DNA of 64,000 bases from Candidatus Poribacteria bacterium (lineage in GTDB: Bacteria; Poribacteria; WGA-4E; WGA-3G), in assembly GCA_022821725.1 (NCBI GenBank), contig JAJEDB010000097.1:1-64000 (forward strand). Direction: 5' to 3'. This document shows positions 49,177 to 58,133 of this stretch, one piece after another (positions within the stretch are counted from its first letter, which is position 1; each line of letters begins with the position of its first letter). The notes beneath the pieces were generated by a model. That model ran no database searches, had not been told where the DNA came from, and saw only the letters and a list, made by a program, of their open reading frames with translations. A program made the translations under genes and the position numbers.

Positions 49177-50238
49177 ATGAGTGAACCCCTTAAAGAAACA
49201 ACAGAATATTGTTTCTCTTTCGGACCCTGGAATATACATGAGGGAACAGACCCTTTTGGCCCCCCGGTTCGGGAGCCGTTCAGTTTCGATGAAAAAGTTG
49301 GATTTTATCGCGATCTCGGTTTTGTTGGAATTCAATTTCACGACGATGATATTGTACCGGATATTGACGAGAAAACGTATACACAACTGATAGCACGGAC
49401 AAAAGCCGTAAAAAAACAGATTGATGACCAGGGTTTGACGGCAGAGGTGGTGGCACCGCGGTTGTGGGAATCTCCACAGACGCTTGATGGGGCTTACACT
49501 TCTAATTCCGAAAAAGAGAGACACTATGCCCTGGAACGTTCAAAAAGGTGTGTGGATATTGCTAACGAGATCGGGTGTAAAAATCTCGTGTTGTGGCTTG
49601 CCCGGGAAGGCACCTACATCCGGGAAACGAAAGACGCAGCAGGCGCAGTTGGTCAAATTTTAGAAGCGATTAACGCGCTGCTCGACTACGATCCAGAAAT
49701 CCGAATCCTTATAGAACCCAAACCGAATGAACCGATGGACATCGCTTATATTCCAACCATCGGACACGCTATTGGTTTAGCTTATGCGAGCGACGCACCG
49801 GCGCGTGTTGGCGGGTTAATCGAAAGCGCGCACGCGATTCTTGCAGGTTTGGAACCGTCCGATGAGATGGGATACGCGCTCTGTCATAAGAAACTTTGGA
49901 GTGTCCATCTCAACGATCAGAATGGGTTAAAATTCGATCAAGATAAGGCGTTCGGGTCCGTTAATTTGCGACGCGCGTTTAATCAGGTACGGGTCCTGGA
50001 AGAGAACGGATACGGTAGAAACGGTGAATTCATTGGATTAGATGTGAAAGTAATGCGAACCCAACCCCGCGACATCTCAACAAAACACTTATTGAGCAGT
50101 CGCAGAACCTTCCTTAACCTACTTGAGAAAGTCCGAACGTTTGACAAAGAGGTCGAACAGGAATTTATCGCAGCCCGAGATTATGAAGGTCTGGACTTTT
50201 ACATCCTTGAACACCTTCTTGGAGCAGAGTGTGTATGA
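49177..50238 (+). CDS. Xylose isomerase-like protein
   Basis: About 353 residues from the second of two adjacent ATGs, which sits better after AGGAGAGG. Blocks EPKPNEPMD, HLNDQNGLKFDQDKAFG and the N-terminal FSFGPWNIHEGTDPFG are those of class I xylose isomerase. The two metal sites (Glu in EPKPNEP, His/Asp in SVHLNDQ, Asp in FDQDK) look present. It is shorter than typical xylose isomerase (about 390), and it may act on another aldose. No xylulokinase is near. Confidence 0.85.
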   Translation: MSEPLKETTEYCFSFGPWNIHEGTDPFGPPVREPFSFDEKVGFYRDLGFVGIQFHDDDIVPDIDEKTYTQLIARTKAVKKQIDDQGLTAEVVAPRLWESPQTLDGAYTSNSEKERHYALERSKRCVDIANEIGCKNLVLWLAREGTYIRETKDAAGAVGQILEAINALLDYDPEIRILIEPKPNEPMDIAYIPTIGHAIGLAYASDAPARVGGLIESAHAILAGLEPSDEMGYALCHKKLWSVHLNDQNGLKFDQDKAFGSVNLRRAFNQVRVLEENGYGRNGEFIGLDVKVMRTQPRDISTKHLLSSRRTFLNLLEKVRTFDKEVEQEFIAARDYEGLDFYILEHLLGAECV

Positions 50239-50317
50239 TAGGGGTGCGTGTGAACGCTTTTGTGAGGCTCGCTAACTCAACGCAGAGGAAGAAAGGCGGC
50301 AGAGGACAAAAACAGAC

Positions 50318-50968
50318 ATGACAACGGATAAGAACCCTCTACACGAGGTGGATGGACTGTGTTATCAAGCAGTGATACTTGTGGGTCCCCCTGGTGTTGG
50401 TAAGGGAACACAAGGGAAATTGCTGGCAGGAATCCCCGGCATTTTCCACGTCTCCAGTGGGGATATGTTCCGCGAACTTGATATCAATTCCAAATGCGGA
50501 CAGATTTTCCAACAATACGCAGGCATCGGTAAATTAGTCCCAGATCACATCACAATCAAAATCTGGCAAGACTATATGGCGGCAAAAGTCCGCGAGCAGG
50601 TCTACACGCCAGAAAGCGATCTGCTGATTCTGGATGGCATCCCACGCAACATTGCGCAAGCAGGTCTCATCGCGCCTTATATTAAACTTTTTAAGGTCAT
50701 CTACATGGTCTGTGAGGACCGGGAAGTGATGTTTAGACGCATCCGCGGGCGCGCCCTCAAAGAGAATCGAATCGACGATTCCGAAGAGATCGTAGTTCGC
50801 TATCGCTGGGATGTTTACAAACGAGAAACCGAACCCTTGATTGATTACTATCCTCAAGACCTCGTTCGCATCATTGATGCCGATACGACTGCAGCGGATG
50901 TACTTCATCAAATCCTGTCAACGCTCGTGCCTATCCAAAAGAATTATTTCAAGCCCCCTATCATGTAA
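50318..50968 (+). CDS. adk: Adenylate kinase (short form)
   Basis: A 216-residue P-loop kinase with GPPGVGKGTQ, the NMP-binding SSGDMFR, ILDGIPRN (usually DGFPR) and RIRGRALKENRIDD...EEIVVRYRWDVYKRET. The LID is short with no zinc cysteines, which in length and sequence resembles UMP/CMP-type kinases. The family also phosphorylates other nucleoside monophosphates, so the substrate is not certain. It stands alone, convergent with the next gene. Confidence 0.85.
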   Translation: MTTDKNPLHEVDGLCYQAVILVGPPGVGKGTQGKLLAGIPGIFHVSSGDMFRELDINSKCGQIFQQYAGIGKLVPDHITIKIWQDYMAAKVREQVYTPESDLLILDGIPRNIAQAGLIAPYIKLFKVIYMVCEDREVMFRRIRGRALKENRIDDSEEIVVRYRWDVYKRETEPLIDYYPQDLVRIIDADTTAADVLHQILSTLVPIQKNYFKPPIM

Positions 50969-50991
50969 GCCATCGCGCGAAATCCCATTCC

Positions 50992-52878
50992 TTATGGTGC
51001 TGTTGCATCGAGACGGCGATAGACGCGGAGTTCTGGATGTGCAAGGGCGCGCATTGGAAACGGGGCACCGCTATCGGATATTATCTGGATACCTAAGAAC
51101 TTTGGGGGGCATCTGAATGTTTTATACAGTTGATATGGACTTCGGTCGCCTAAGATCCGCGTGTAAAACGCAAGTGTCTCCTCGAATTCAATCTCGCTGA
51201 GCGGATACCAATCCGCATCTTCATAGCGGTGGGGCGACGCTTGGTATTTTTGGAATACTTCAAGATCTGGCACAACAATAAGCACCCATTTCGCCTTTTC
51301 ATCTGTCACTATAAAGTCTAAGTCAGGGAGAAGCCAATCGAATAGGATCTCTGGCGCGACAGCAACAGATTCCTCTGGTGGAATGTGCGCGATTATCCAG
51401 GCGGATGCTGCGCTCTTCGTCGGTTGCGACAGTAGGATAGAGGCAAATGAAAGCGTATAAACCAATGAGTAAAGTGCCACAACACCCCCCAAGACTATCC
51501 CGAACCATTTCCAATCTGCCCCTCCCCCGGTAGGGTTTTTGCTGGGGGTATTTGCTTCGGGTATTTCTGCGGATTTCTTCACGGTTTCTAACCGCTCTGC
51601 CCCTCCCCCGGTAGGTGCGGTTTCTAACCGCACCGATCGTCGTATAAAAGTAATTATGGACTTTACTATAGGCCCTTCAGTGGAACATAGAAAATTTACA
51701 GCCTCGCGTAGACGGACCGAGTGTAATAGCGTTTCCACAAGGTTTGGAAGGCGTTCCAACGCAGCAGCTGCCAGCACGGTAAGTGCCGGATAGAGTATGA
51801 GTAGATGACGGGCGAATTTAATCTTATGTATCCCGATAAATAATAGATAGGGAATAATAAAAGCCAGCAAGAGTACTTCTGGTACAGATAACCCACCAAC
51901 GCCTCTTTTAAGCCGCACAAGCGCGCACAAAATCCCCAAACTAACGAGGATCGCAAGCGGTAAACCCATGCCCCATTTCAGGAGCGTCCATAGATAGATA
52001 AACCGATGTAGCAATCCAGATTCCGCCGCAGCGATGAGACCGAAGTGCCCGCGGTGATAATGCGTGGCTTCGTACCAGAAATCCTCAAAGAAGAGATTCC
52101 ACTCCGGTGAAATCAGATCGATGAGCCAATAAGGGCAGAGGAGCGTAAAGGTTAATACGGAAACTCCGATAATTGTTGCAAATTTTTTATAAAAGTCTGC
52201 ACTTATAGCGAAGACCAGCAAGGAGAAACCTACAAAGACGGTCGTAAATTTGACCGCGAAACCGATCCCTAAGGTGACACCGAGCCATACTGCAGTTTGA
52301 AATGTAGGTGCGACTTCGGCAGTCTGCTGGAGCGTCCCATCGTGATGGCGGGCTTCCGCCGAAGAAGAACGCGCACGTATCGCGATCCAGAGAAACAGTG
52401 TCACACAGAAAGTCGCGGGGATGTCAACGAGTGCGAAACGCGATTCATTCGTAGCATGTAACATCGCAACAGCGAGCAACCCTGCGGCGATCTGACCTAT
52501 ACGTTTATTGTAACAGTGAACGCCGATACGATAGGTGAACCAAAGTGTTGCCGTAGACAACAGAACGTTGATGCCGCGTGCCAATAAGATGACGCGGGCT
52601 TCTGTTAGCTGCCAACCCGTAAGCGACAGTAATTTGCCTATCCCAGCAATGACGTAAAACCATGCTGTCCCGGGCCAGTTGTAGATTTCAGGGGGTGCCG
52701 TGAAGTGGATGAGGTTCAGCACATCTCGGGCGATGAGCACTTCACGGGGGTCGGGAGAATCAGGTAAGCCGATATTTATCCCGATAAGTCGGAAACCGAA
52801 GCCGCTGATGAGAATCGCAGATATAACAAAACGACTCGGCAAACGGAAATAGTTTCTCACCGCGACGGGTACTCTCAT
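50992..52878 (-). CDS. GT39-type (ArnT/PMT) membrane glycosyltransferase with repeat-derived insert
   Basis: A 628-residue GT-C fold protein with about 11 hydrophobic helices in the N-terminal 370 residues. Its first loop reads PDPREVLIARDVLNLI in place of the usual acidic DE motif. It transfers a sugar from a polyprenyl carrier. Residues about 400-452 (including SVRLETAPTGGGAERLETVKK and SKNPTGGGADW in parts) are read from two REP/MITE fragments (51525-51680). The C-terminal domain beyond looks normal (ILFDWLLPDLDFIVTDEK), so the insertion keeps the frame. Confidence 0.85.
   Translation of the reverse strand: MRVPVAVRNYFRLPSRFVISAILISGFGFRLIGINIGLPDSPDPREVLIARDVLNLIHFTAPPEIYNWPGTAWFYVIAGIGKLLSLTGWQLTEARVILLARGINVLLSTATLWFTYRIGVHCYNKRIGQIAAGLLAVAMLHATNESRFALVDIPATFCVTLFLWIAIRARSSSAEARHHDGTLQQTAEVAPTFQTAVWLGVTLGIGFAVKFTTVFVGFSLLVFAISADFYKKFATIIGVSVLTFTLLCPYWLIDLISPEWNLFFEDFWYEATHYHRGHFGLIAAAESGLLHRFIYLWTLLKWGMGLPLAILVSLGILCALVRLKRGVGGLSVPEVLLLAFIIPYLLFIGIHKIKFARHLLILYPALTVLAAAALERLPNLVETLLHSVRLREAVNFLCSTEGPIVKSIITFIRRSVRLETAPTGGGAERLETVKKSAEIPEANTPSKNPTGGGADWKWFGIVLGGVVALYSLVYTLSFASILLSQPTKSAASAWIIAHIPPEESVAVAPEILFDWLLPDLDFIVTDEKAKWVLIVVPDLEVFQKYQASPHRYEDADWYPLSEIEFEETLAFYTRILGDRSPYQLYKTFRCPPKFLGIQIISDSGAPFPMRALAHPELRVYRRLDATAP
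51525..51680 (-). repeat. REP/MITE fragments inside the glycosyltransferase gene
   Basis: Two copies of cccctcccccggtagg(t/g) and ggtttctaaccgc, one with the hairpin GTGCGGTTtctAACCGCAC (51628-51647), then GGACTTTACTATA, the end type of the IS630-related element. All keep the frame of the minus-strand gene. Confidence 0.75.
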
Positions 52879-52892
52879 TTTTAGAAAAGGGT

Positions 52893-53068
52893 GCTAAAGT
52901 TCAAACCCACGCCATTATAACCGCAAAGAAAAATTGAAAATAGTCCAAAGCCTGTAGCCCGTAACATTGTCCCGCAAGCCCATACGCGGCTTGCGCTAGG
53001 AGGGCGGATTTAAGAACAGGGGTGCTAAAGTTCAAACCCACGTCATTTAACCGCAAGGAAAATTAAAA
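52893..53068 (+). repeat. RPT1, one degenerate and one full unit
   Basis: GTGCTAAAGTTCAAACCCACG occurs twice (in parts, near 52900 and 53023), each followed by a core; the second core AACCGCAAGGAAAATTAAAA at 53050-53067 supplies the stop codon of the leftward GNAT gene. A cggcttgcgc-type segment lies between. It fills the gap behind the glycosyltransferase start. Confidence 0.75.
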
Positions 53069-53590
53069 GATGTCCAGTTTTTCAAAGATACTGCGCCAAC
53101 GTGACAGGTGGTTCTCACCTACATAAACAGGAACAAACCCCAAGTTGAGATAATTTTTGATGGCGGGAAGTCGGAAATCGTCTGTATCTAACATGACGGA
53201 GGTTACGTGCTGCGCTTTGAAATAGTGTAGGAGAAACACTGTTAACCATTTCCCGAGTTTATGTCCGGTGTGTTCGGGCAGCACGGCGAGCATATCAATG
53301 TAGCCAATCGGTTTGCCATGAAGGGATTCCTTCCACCCACACGCCGTGCCGATAGGAACATCTTTGTGAATGACGAAACAGAAGCCATCTGAATCGAAAT
53401 TGGGTTGGCTAATAACGTCAGTGTGGGTATCTTGAGCGGTTCTCCCTTGGTCTACGAAGGCGCTGTCCATTATTCTTGCCCAATGTATCTCATCTCCTTG
53501 CTGATAGGTCCGGATATGATACCCGTCAGGACACTGGAGTGCCGGTAGATTTTCCAAACTGTGCCGAGCCATTTTGAGTTGATCTTCCAT
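53063..53590 (-). CDS. GNAT-family N-acetyltransferase
   Basis: A 175-residue GNAT with motif A LAVLPEHTGHKLGKWLTVFLLHYF (cited in part: VLPEHTGHKLGKW), where basic and glycine residues hold acetyl-CoA pyrophosphate, followed by VMLDTDDFRLPAIKNYLNLGFVPVYV. It is clearly a paralogue of the next gene, 7 bp apart. Its substrate is unknown. Confidence 0.85.
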   Translation of the reverse strand: MEDQLKMARHSLENLPALQCPDGYHIRTYQQGDEIHWARIMDSAFVDQGRTAQDTHTDVISQPNFDSDGFCFVIHKDVPIGTACGWKESLHGKPIGYIDMLAVLPEHTGHKLGKWLTVFLLHYFKAQHVTSVMLDTDDFRLPAIKNYLNLGFVPVYVGENHLSRWRSIFEKLDIF

Positions 53591-53597
53591 GCTACTT

Positions 53598-54194
53598 CTA
53601 ACGTGAAACTTTCACCCACAGCTCCTCAGGGAGCGTTTCTCTAACATTCTCGATTTGCGCTGACATAGCGGGCAGTTCCAATTTCTCAAAAATCTTCTGC
53701 CATCGCTCCATCTGTCCCTCTTCAACGTAAACAGGGATGAATCCTAAATTGAGATAGGTTTTGACAGCCGGGATACGGAAATCATCGGTATCCAGCATTG
53801 AGCATTTGAATCCGTTGTCGCGGAAGTAGATAAGAACAGCGAGCGAGACCCATTTTCCGAGCTTGTGTCCGGTGTGTTCGGCGACAACGCCTACCATGTG
53901 GACATAGCCGACATCCTTTTCATCTACAGATTCCCGCCACGCACAGGCAGTGCCAACAGGGATATCCTGATGTGTTGCGAAGTAGAGTCCCCCAGGAATG
54001 AATACATCTCTGTCGGTAATCTCATTCCTCGTATCTTGGGCGACGCGTTTCCTGCCTCTAAACGAGTCGCTAATGATATGTGCCCAATGCACCTCATCTC
54101 CCTGACGATAGGTTCGCATGCCGTAGCCTGACGGGAGTTGCAGTTCAGGTAAATCTTCTAAATTGGGACGCACCATTCTGAGCTGTCGTGCCAT
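53598..54194 (-). CDS. GNAT-family N-acetyltransferase (paralogue)
   Basis: A 198-residue GNAT. It shares the layout of its neighbour: MRTYRQGDEVHWAHIISDSF, VGVVAEHTGHKLGKWVSL and MLDTDDFRIPAVKTYLNLGF, aligning over nearly the whole length, so the pair arose by tandem duplication. It has a 25-residue C-terminal extension. An RPT1 core with a doubled A-rich end precedes the ATG. Confidence 0.85.
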   Translation of the reverse strand: MARQLRMVRPNLEDLPELQLPSGYGMRTYRQGDEVHWAHIISDSFRGRKRVAQDTRNEITDRDVFIPGGLYFATHQDIPVGTACAWRESVDEKDVGYVHMVGVVAEHTGHKLGKWVSLAVLIYFRDNGFKCSMLDTDDFRIPAVKTYLNLGFIPVYVEEGQMERWQKIFEKLELPAMSAQIENVRETLPEELWVKVSR

Positions 54195-54300
54195 TTTTTA
54201 ATTTTTTAATTATACCTTGCGGAAGAATAACGTGGGTTTGAGTATTTGACGCACTTTCCTTATATCCGCCTGCGCCGTTGTTGCAGGCTACGTGTCGGGT
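54195..54300 (-). repeat. RPT1 full unit upstream of the GNAT pair
   Basis: The minus-strand core CCGCAAGGTATAATTAAAAA is at 54203-54222, with an extra ATTAAAAA before the ATG. gtgggtttgagtatttgacg and tatatccgcctgcgccgttg follow, typical of the family. Confidence 0.8.
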
Positions 54301-54329
54301 AGAAAGTTGTAAAGGGTTCTAAAATCTGT

Positions 54330-54480
54330 AAGGTTCAGAAGTTGAAAGAGGGATTTTTGAAACTTTAGGTACACTTCACAACTTTAGCACACTTGTGAAC
54401 TTTCGTAACTTTCGCACCCTCGCAAACTTCCTGCCGCTTTCGCACCCTTCGCAACTTCAAAAGAAACATCTCATCACTTC
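54330..54480. repeat. RPT4-type repeats
   Basis: ACTTTAGGTACACTTCACAAC, CACACTTGTGAACTTTCG, then GCACCCTCGCAAACTTCC and GCACCCTTCGCAACTTC repeat one another and match, inverted, CAAGTGTACTAAAGTT near 19970. The gap 54195-54737 otherwise holds an RPT1, the promoter at 54519 and a CAGTTGTCAG-type hairpin near 54690. Confidence 0.5.
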
Positions 54481-54518
54481 CGTAATTATACCATACCTCA
54501 AAAATTGATGCAAAACCT

Positions 54519-54546
54519 TTGCAATATTTTTAAAAAATGTTATAAT
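54519..54546 (+). promoter_or_regulatory. Probable promoter of aroK-aroB
   Basis: TTGCAA (54519-54524), 16-bp spacer and TATAAT (54541-54546). The leader to aroK would be about 185 bases and holds short repeats. Confidence 0.65.
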
Positions 54547-54737
54547 GGTCATCTATCGGTTGTTAGTTGTGGGTTTCGCTGTATCTGTTTACGAGCAACG
54601 AGTCTTGGGGACCTGCAGTTTCGTTAGCAACAAGAGAGGACTGAATTTTTATCGCTCAACCCAACCTACGGGACCATTACTTCTGTAACTAATGGCTGAC
54701 GACTGACAACTGACAACTATTAAAAGGTAGGAATCCG

Positions 54738-55280
54738 GTGCAACGACCTATGAAAAGAAGCCCCAATATTGTGATTGTCGGTTTTATGGGCACAGGAAAA
54801 ACTTCTATCGGAAGACGGCTTTCCTCGCAACTTCGGATGCGATATGTGGATACAGATGATGTCGTTGAACGGGACAGTGGCAGACGCATCAGCGACATCT
54901 TCGCAGAAGATGGAGAACCTGCTTTTCGGGAGATTGAGAGCGAAGCCGTGCGGAAGGTATCGAAACTGCACAACCACGTGATTTCCACCGGGGGCGGTGT
55001 CGTCCTGAAAGAAGACAATATGATAGCGTTAAAGCGAAATGGCATTGTCTTCTGCCTAACAGCAACCGCGAAAGAGATTTACAGACGGGTCGGACACCAG
55101 TCACACCGCCCGTTACTCCAAACCGCTGACCCACTCGCACAGATCCAGTCGATGTTAGCGGAACGACAGCCCTACTATGCGGAAGCCGATCATACCATTA
55201 GCACAACGGGACGCTCCTTTGGTGAAATTATCACTCACATCAAACGCGTGTTCACAAAGAGCGTTAGGAAACTAAAATGA
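54738..55280 (+). CDS. aroK: Shikimate kinase
   Basis: A 180-residue P-loop kinase for the fifth step of the shikimate pathway. The Walker A motif is GFMGTGKTSIG. YVDTDDVVERDSGRRISDIFAEDGEPAFREIE carries the shikimate-binding Asp and Arg (cited in part: VDTDD, EPAFREIE), and STGGGVV follows. GTG start at 54738 after AGGTAGGA; an ATG four codons later is the alternative. It overlaps aroB (ATGA), so the two are coupled. Confidence 0.95.
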   Translation: MQRPMKRSPNIVIVGFMGTGKTSIGRRLSSQLRMRYVDTDDVVERDSGRRISDIFAEDGEPAFREIESEAVRKVSKLHNHVISTGGGVVLKEDNMIALKRNGIVFCLTATAKEIYRRVGHQSHRPLLQTADPLAQIQSMLAERQPYYAEADHTISTTGRSFGEIITHIKRVFTKSVRKLK

Positions 55281-56365
55281 CGAAAACCTTACACGTGGAA
55301 CTCGGGGATAACAGGTATCCGATCGTTGTTGGGACGGGACTTCTCAACAGTGTCGGAGAACTGCTCACACCCGTTATGAAATCTAATAAGGTTCTCATCG
55401 TTTCGGATACTTATGTCAAAACATGCTATCTGCCTGTCGTTCTGAAGAGCCTTGAAAATACCGGATTTGATGTCCGCACGATTGAAGTCCCCGGCGGCGA
55501 AGAGAGCAAATCGCTGGCGCAGTTCTCCCGAATACAGGATAGTTTGGTGGAACACCACCTCGATCGGGGTTCACTAATCATTGCTCTCGGTGGAGGGGTC
55601 ATCGGCGATGTGGCTGGATTCGCTGCAGCCGTGTATATGCGCGGGATCCCTTACGTTCAGATTCCTACGACGCTCCAAGCACAAGTCGATGCAAGCGTCG
55701 GCGGTAAGACAGCGATTAATCACCCAAAAGGGAAAAACCTCATCGGTGCGTTTCATCAACCGAAGTTGGTCGTCATTGATGTAGACACGCTCAAGACTTT
55801 GCCGCAGCGCGACATCCGAGCAGGACTTATCGAAGTTATAAAAATGGGTGTTATCCGCGATGAACCGCTGTTTGAAAGGATTGAAAAAAATCTGGAGGCT
55901 ATTTTAAACTTAGACGACGCAACCCTAATTGAGGTTATCTCACAGGCGTGTGTCAACAAGGCAGAAATTGTCGCGAAAGATGAAAAAGAAAGCCGACTGC
56001 GGATGGTGCTGAACTATGGACACACCTTTGGACACGCCCTGGAAGCCCTAACACATTACAACAGGTATCGACACGGCGAAGCCGTTTCTATCGGTATGAA
56101 TTGTGCGGCGCAGTTGGCTATCAATTTAGGGATGTTCGCTGAGACCGATTTTCAACGGCAACGCACCCTCCTAAAGCGTGCGAAATTGCCGATCACTTTT
56201 CCAACTGATCTCATCCCAGAGGCGTTATGTGATGCCATGTATTTAGACAAAAAGACGTTAGGGGGTAAACTCCGCCTCATCCTGCCGACGCGTATCGGAG
56301 ATGTCGTGATCCGCGACGATATAGACGATCGGCACGTTCTACAAGCGATTGCGCAATGTTTTTAA
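55277..56365 (+). CDS. aroB: 3-dehydroquinate synthase
   Basis: A 362-residue enzyme for step two of the shikimate pathway, turning DAHP into 3-dehydroquinate with NAD and a divalent metal. LGGGVIGDVAGFAAAVYMRG and PTTLQAQVDASVGGKTAIN bind NAD and substrate. NYGHTFGHALE holds the metal-binding histidines together with the Glu in RAGLIEVIKMG. Length is normal. The pair aroK-aroB is a common arrangement. Confidence 0.95.
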   Translation: MTKTLHVELGDNRYPIVVGTGLLNSVGELLTPVMKSNKVLIVSDTYVKTCYLPVVLKSLENTGFDVRTIEVPGGEESKSLAQFSRIQDSLVEHHLDRGSLIIALGGGVIGDVAGFAAAVYMRGIPYVQIPTTLQAQVDASVGGKTAINHPKGKNLIGAFHQPKLVVIDVDTLKTLPQRDIRAGLIEVIKMGVIRDEPLFERIEKNLEAILNLDDATLIEVISQACVNKAEIVAKDEKESRLRMVLNYGHTFGHALEALTHYNRYRHGEAVSIGMNCAAQLAINLGMFAETDFQRQRTLLKRAKLPITFPTDLIPEALCDAMYLDKKTLGGKLRLILPTRIGDVVIRDDIDDRHVLQAIAQCF

Positions 56366-56403
56366 TATTTCGGAACTTAATAAACAGATAGTTTGTTTCT
56401 GAT

Positions 56404-56721
56404 ATGGCACTTCTTGCTGAAATCCGCACAAAAATCAGAAATGGGCAGTTTGAATTATCAGAACATGCGACTGAACAAAGCGGGATTCGCCATATTAGTT
56501 TGCAAGAAGTTCGTGAAGCTATTAAAGAAAGTGAAGTGATTGAAAACTACCCAGACGACAAATACGGCCCAAGTTGCCTGATTCTTGGGTTCACTCAATC
56601 GAAGAGACCTCTACATATTCAGTGTAGTCATCCGTCGCGCCCTTTGGTCAAGATTATCACTGTGTATGAACCTGATCCGTTACGATGGATTAATTTCAAA
56701 ACGAGGAAAAGACATGTCTGA
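56404..56721 (+). CDS. DUF4258-domain protein (possible toxin)
   Basis: A 105-residue protein with FELSEHATEQSGIRHISLQEVREAI, CLILGFTQSKRPLHIQCS and ITVYEPDPLRWINFKTRKRHV, the DUF4258 pattern. It resembles the RelE-like small nuclease fold. It overlaps the next gene by 8 bp. DUF4258 genes are commonly followed by YgiT-type genes and are treated as candidate toxin-antitoxin modules. Confidence 0.8.
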   Translation: MALLAEIRTKIRNGQFELSEHATEQSGIRHISLQEVREAIKESEVIENYPDDKYGPSCLILGFTQSKRPLHIQCSHPSRPLVKIITVYEPDPLRWINFKTRKRHV

Positions 56722-56971
56722 CAACACGGTCTGGAATGAAACTTTAATAGAAAAAAATGTGACGTACACCATTGAGATAAACGGGCAATTTGTTCTGATT
56801 GAGAATGTGCCAGCCCGAGTTAACATTGATACAGGCGAAAAATACTTCTCGCCTGAAACTGTTGAGCGTTTACATCAAGCGGTGTGGGGCAAATGCCATC
56901 CCGTTCGGACTATTATAACACCTGTGTACGAGTACACCGAATTGGTCCCGAAGAAAAACGCTCCTTATTAA
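56714..56971 (+). CDS. YgiT-like protein without the zinc-finger cysteines (possible antitoxin)
   Basis: An 85-residue protein starting at the ATG at 56714. KNVTYTIEINGQFVLIENVPARVNIDTGEKYFSPETVERL matches the YgiT/MqsA N-terminal region residue by residue (in parts: YTIEINGQFVLIENVPA, EKYFSPETVERLHQ). The four zinc cysteines expected are absent: the first CxxC region is lost and the second reads NIDTGE. The C-terminus is short with no Xre-like DNA-binding domain. It is probably the partner of the DUF4258 protein. Confidence 0.75.
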   Translation: MSDNTVWNETLIEKNVTYTIEINGQFVLIENVPARVNIDTGEKYFSPETVERLHQAVWGKCHPVRTIITPVYEYTELVPKKNAPY

Positions 56972-56985
56972 GGAATATAACACTT

Positions 56986-58125
56986 ATGTCAAAAACAATT
57001 CAGTGTGTAGTTGTCTGCTTGGTTTTATGCGTTAGCCTTGCATTCAGCCAAGGACTTTCGCCACCCTCGAATGTCACGGCAATGGACACACCCAACGACG
57101 ACGGCAGCAGCGTCACCATTAAGTGGGATGCCGCACCGGAGGATAGCGGTATCAGCGGGTATCAAATCCTACGTCGGATTGCGGGTGGCGGTCTCGAAGA
57201 AATTGGCGAGATGTTACCTGCTGGCGCAACCTCCTACGTTGATGCCACTATCGAAAAAGGAAACGCTTACGCCTACATCGTGCGTGCCGTGAGCGACGCT
57301 GAGGCAACAGTAGATTCCAATGAAACTGCCCCCGCTAAAGGCACAGGTGAATGGTTTCACACCGGCAAAATCCCGTTGTTTATTGCTATGCTGCTTTTCG
57401 GTGCTGTCATTGTTTGGAATATCTATTATGCCCGGAGTGGTAAAGAAGTCTTCGTTCGTCGCATACCGGGTTTAGAAGCCGTTGACGAAGCCATCGGTAG
57501 AGCTACAGAGATGGGACGCTCGATTCTCTATAGTTTAGGGTTGGGGCGTGTAGATGAAGTACCCACTATTGCGAGTATGACAATTCTTGGACAAGTAGCA
57601 CGACGGACAGCAGATTATGAAACACCTTTGCGCGTTCCTTGCCGGGACCCAATTGTTATGAATGTTGTGCGCGAGGTCGTGCGAACGGCATATCTTGATG
57701 AAGGTCGTCCTGATGTCTATAACGAGGAAAACGTTTTCTTTGTTACCGAAAGTCAATTCGCTTACGCTGCTGGCGTGGATGGTATTATGATTCGTGAAAA
57801 ACCCGCGGCGATATTTCTACAAGGTCAATTTTTCGCTGAATCCCTGATTCTTGCTGAGACAGGCAATTCTATTGGTGCTATTCAGATTGCGGGAACAGAT
57901 TCTGAGCACCAACTACCGTTTTTTATCGCTGCATGCGATTATACTTTAATTGGGGAAGAATTGTACGCAGCGAGTGCTTATTTGTCGAGAGAACCGATGT
58001 TACTTGGGAGTCTCAGGGGACAGGATTGGGGAAAGGTACTCATTTTCATAACTATGATTCTGGGCGTGGTTCTTGAGTTGTCCGGTGTCAATTGGATAAC
58101 AACGCTCTTACAGAGGGTAAATTAG
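56986..58125 (+). CDS. DUF6754-type membrane protein with N-terminal fibronectin-III domain
   Basis: About 379 residues from the ATG at 56986 (AAGGA upstream; the frame is open earlier). Signal peptide to about 22; a FN3-like domain at 25-110 (PSNVTAMDTPNDDGSSVTIKWDAAPED..SGYQILRR, cited in part: SVTIKWDAAPED, GYQILRR); a helix at about 128-145; then a soluble region with GRSILYSLG, IASMTILGQVARRTADYETPLRVP, FFVTESQFAYAAGVDG and FIAACDYTLIGEELYAASAYLS; and a final helix near 355-372. This central part is the conserved DUF6754 core. It heads a four-gene membrane cluster. Confidence 0.8.
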   Translation: MSKTIQCVVVCLVLCVSLAFSQGLSPPSNVTAMDTPNDDGSSVTIKWDAAPEDSGISGYQILRRIAGGGLEEIGEMLPAGATSYVDATIEKGNAYAYIVRAVSDAEATVDSNETAPAKGTGEWFHTGKIPLFIAMLLFGAVIVWNIYYARSGKEVFVRRIPGLEAVDEAIGRATEMGRSILYSLGLGRVDEVPTIASMTILGQVARRTADYETPLRVPCRDPIVMNVVREVVRTAYLDEGRPDVYNEENVFFVTESQFAYAAGVDGIMIREKPAAIFLQGQFFAESLILAETGNSIGAIQIAGTDSEHQLPFFIAACDYTLIGEELYAASAYLSREPMLLGSLRGQDWGKVLIFITMILGVVLELSGVNWITTLLQRVN

Positions 58126-58133
58126 GAGGAGTT

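Noticed and set aside
48988..49524. 178-codon open frame on the minus strand
   Set aside because: It overlaps the xylose-isomerase-like gene, contains the MITE and its translation is cysteine- and phenylalanine-rich with no family pattern; it is antisense noise.
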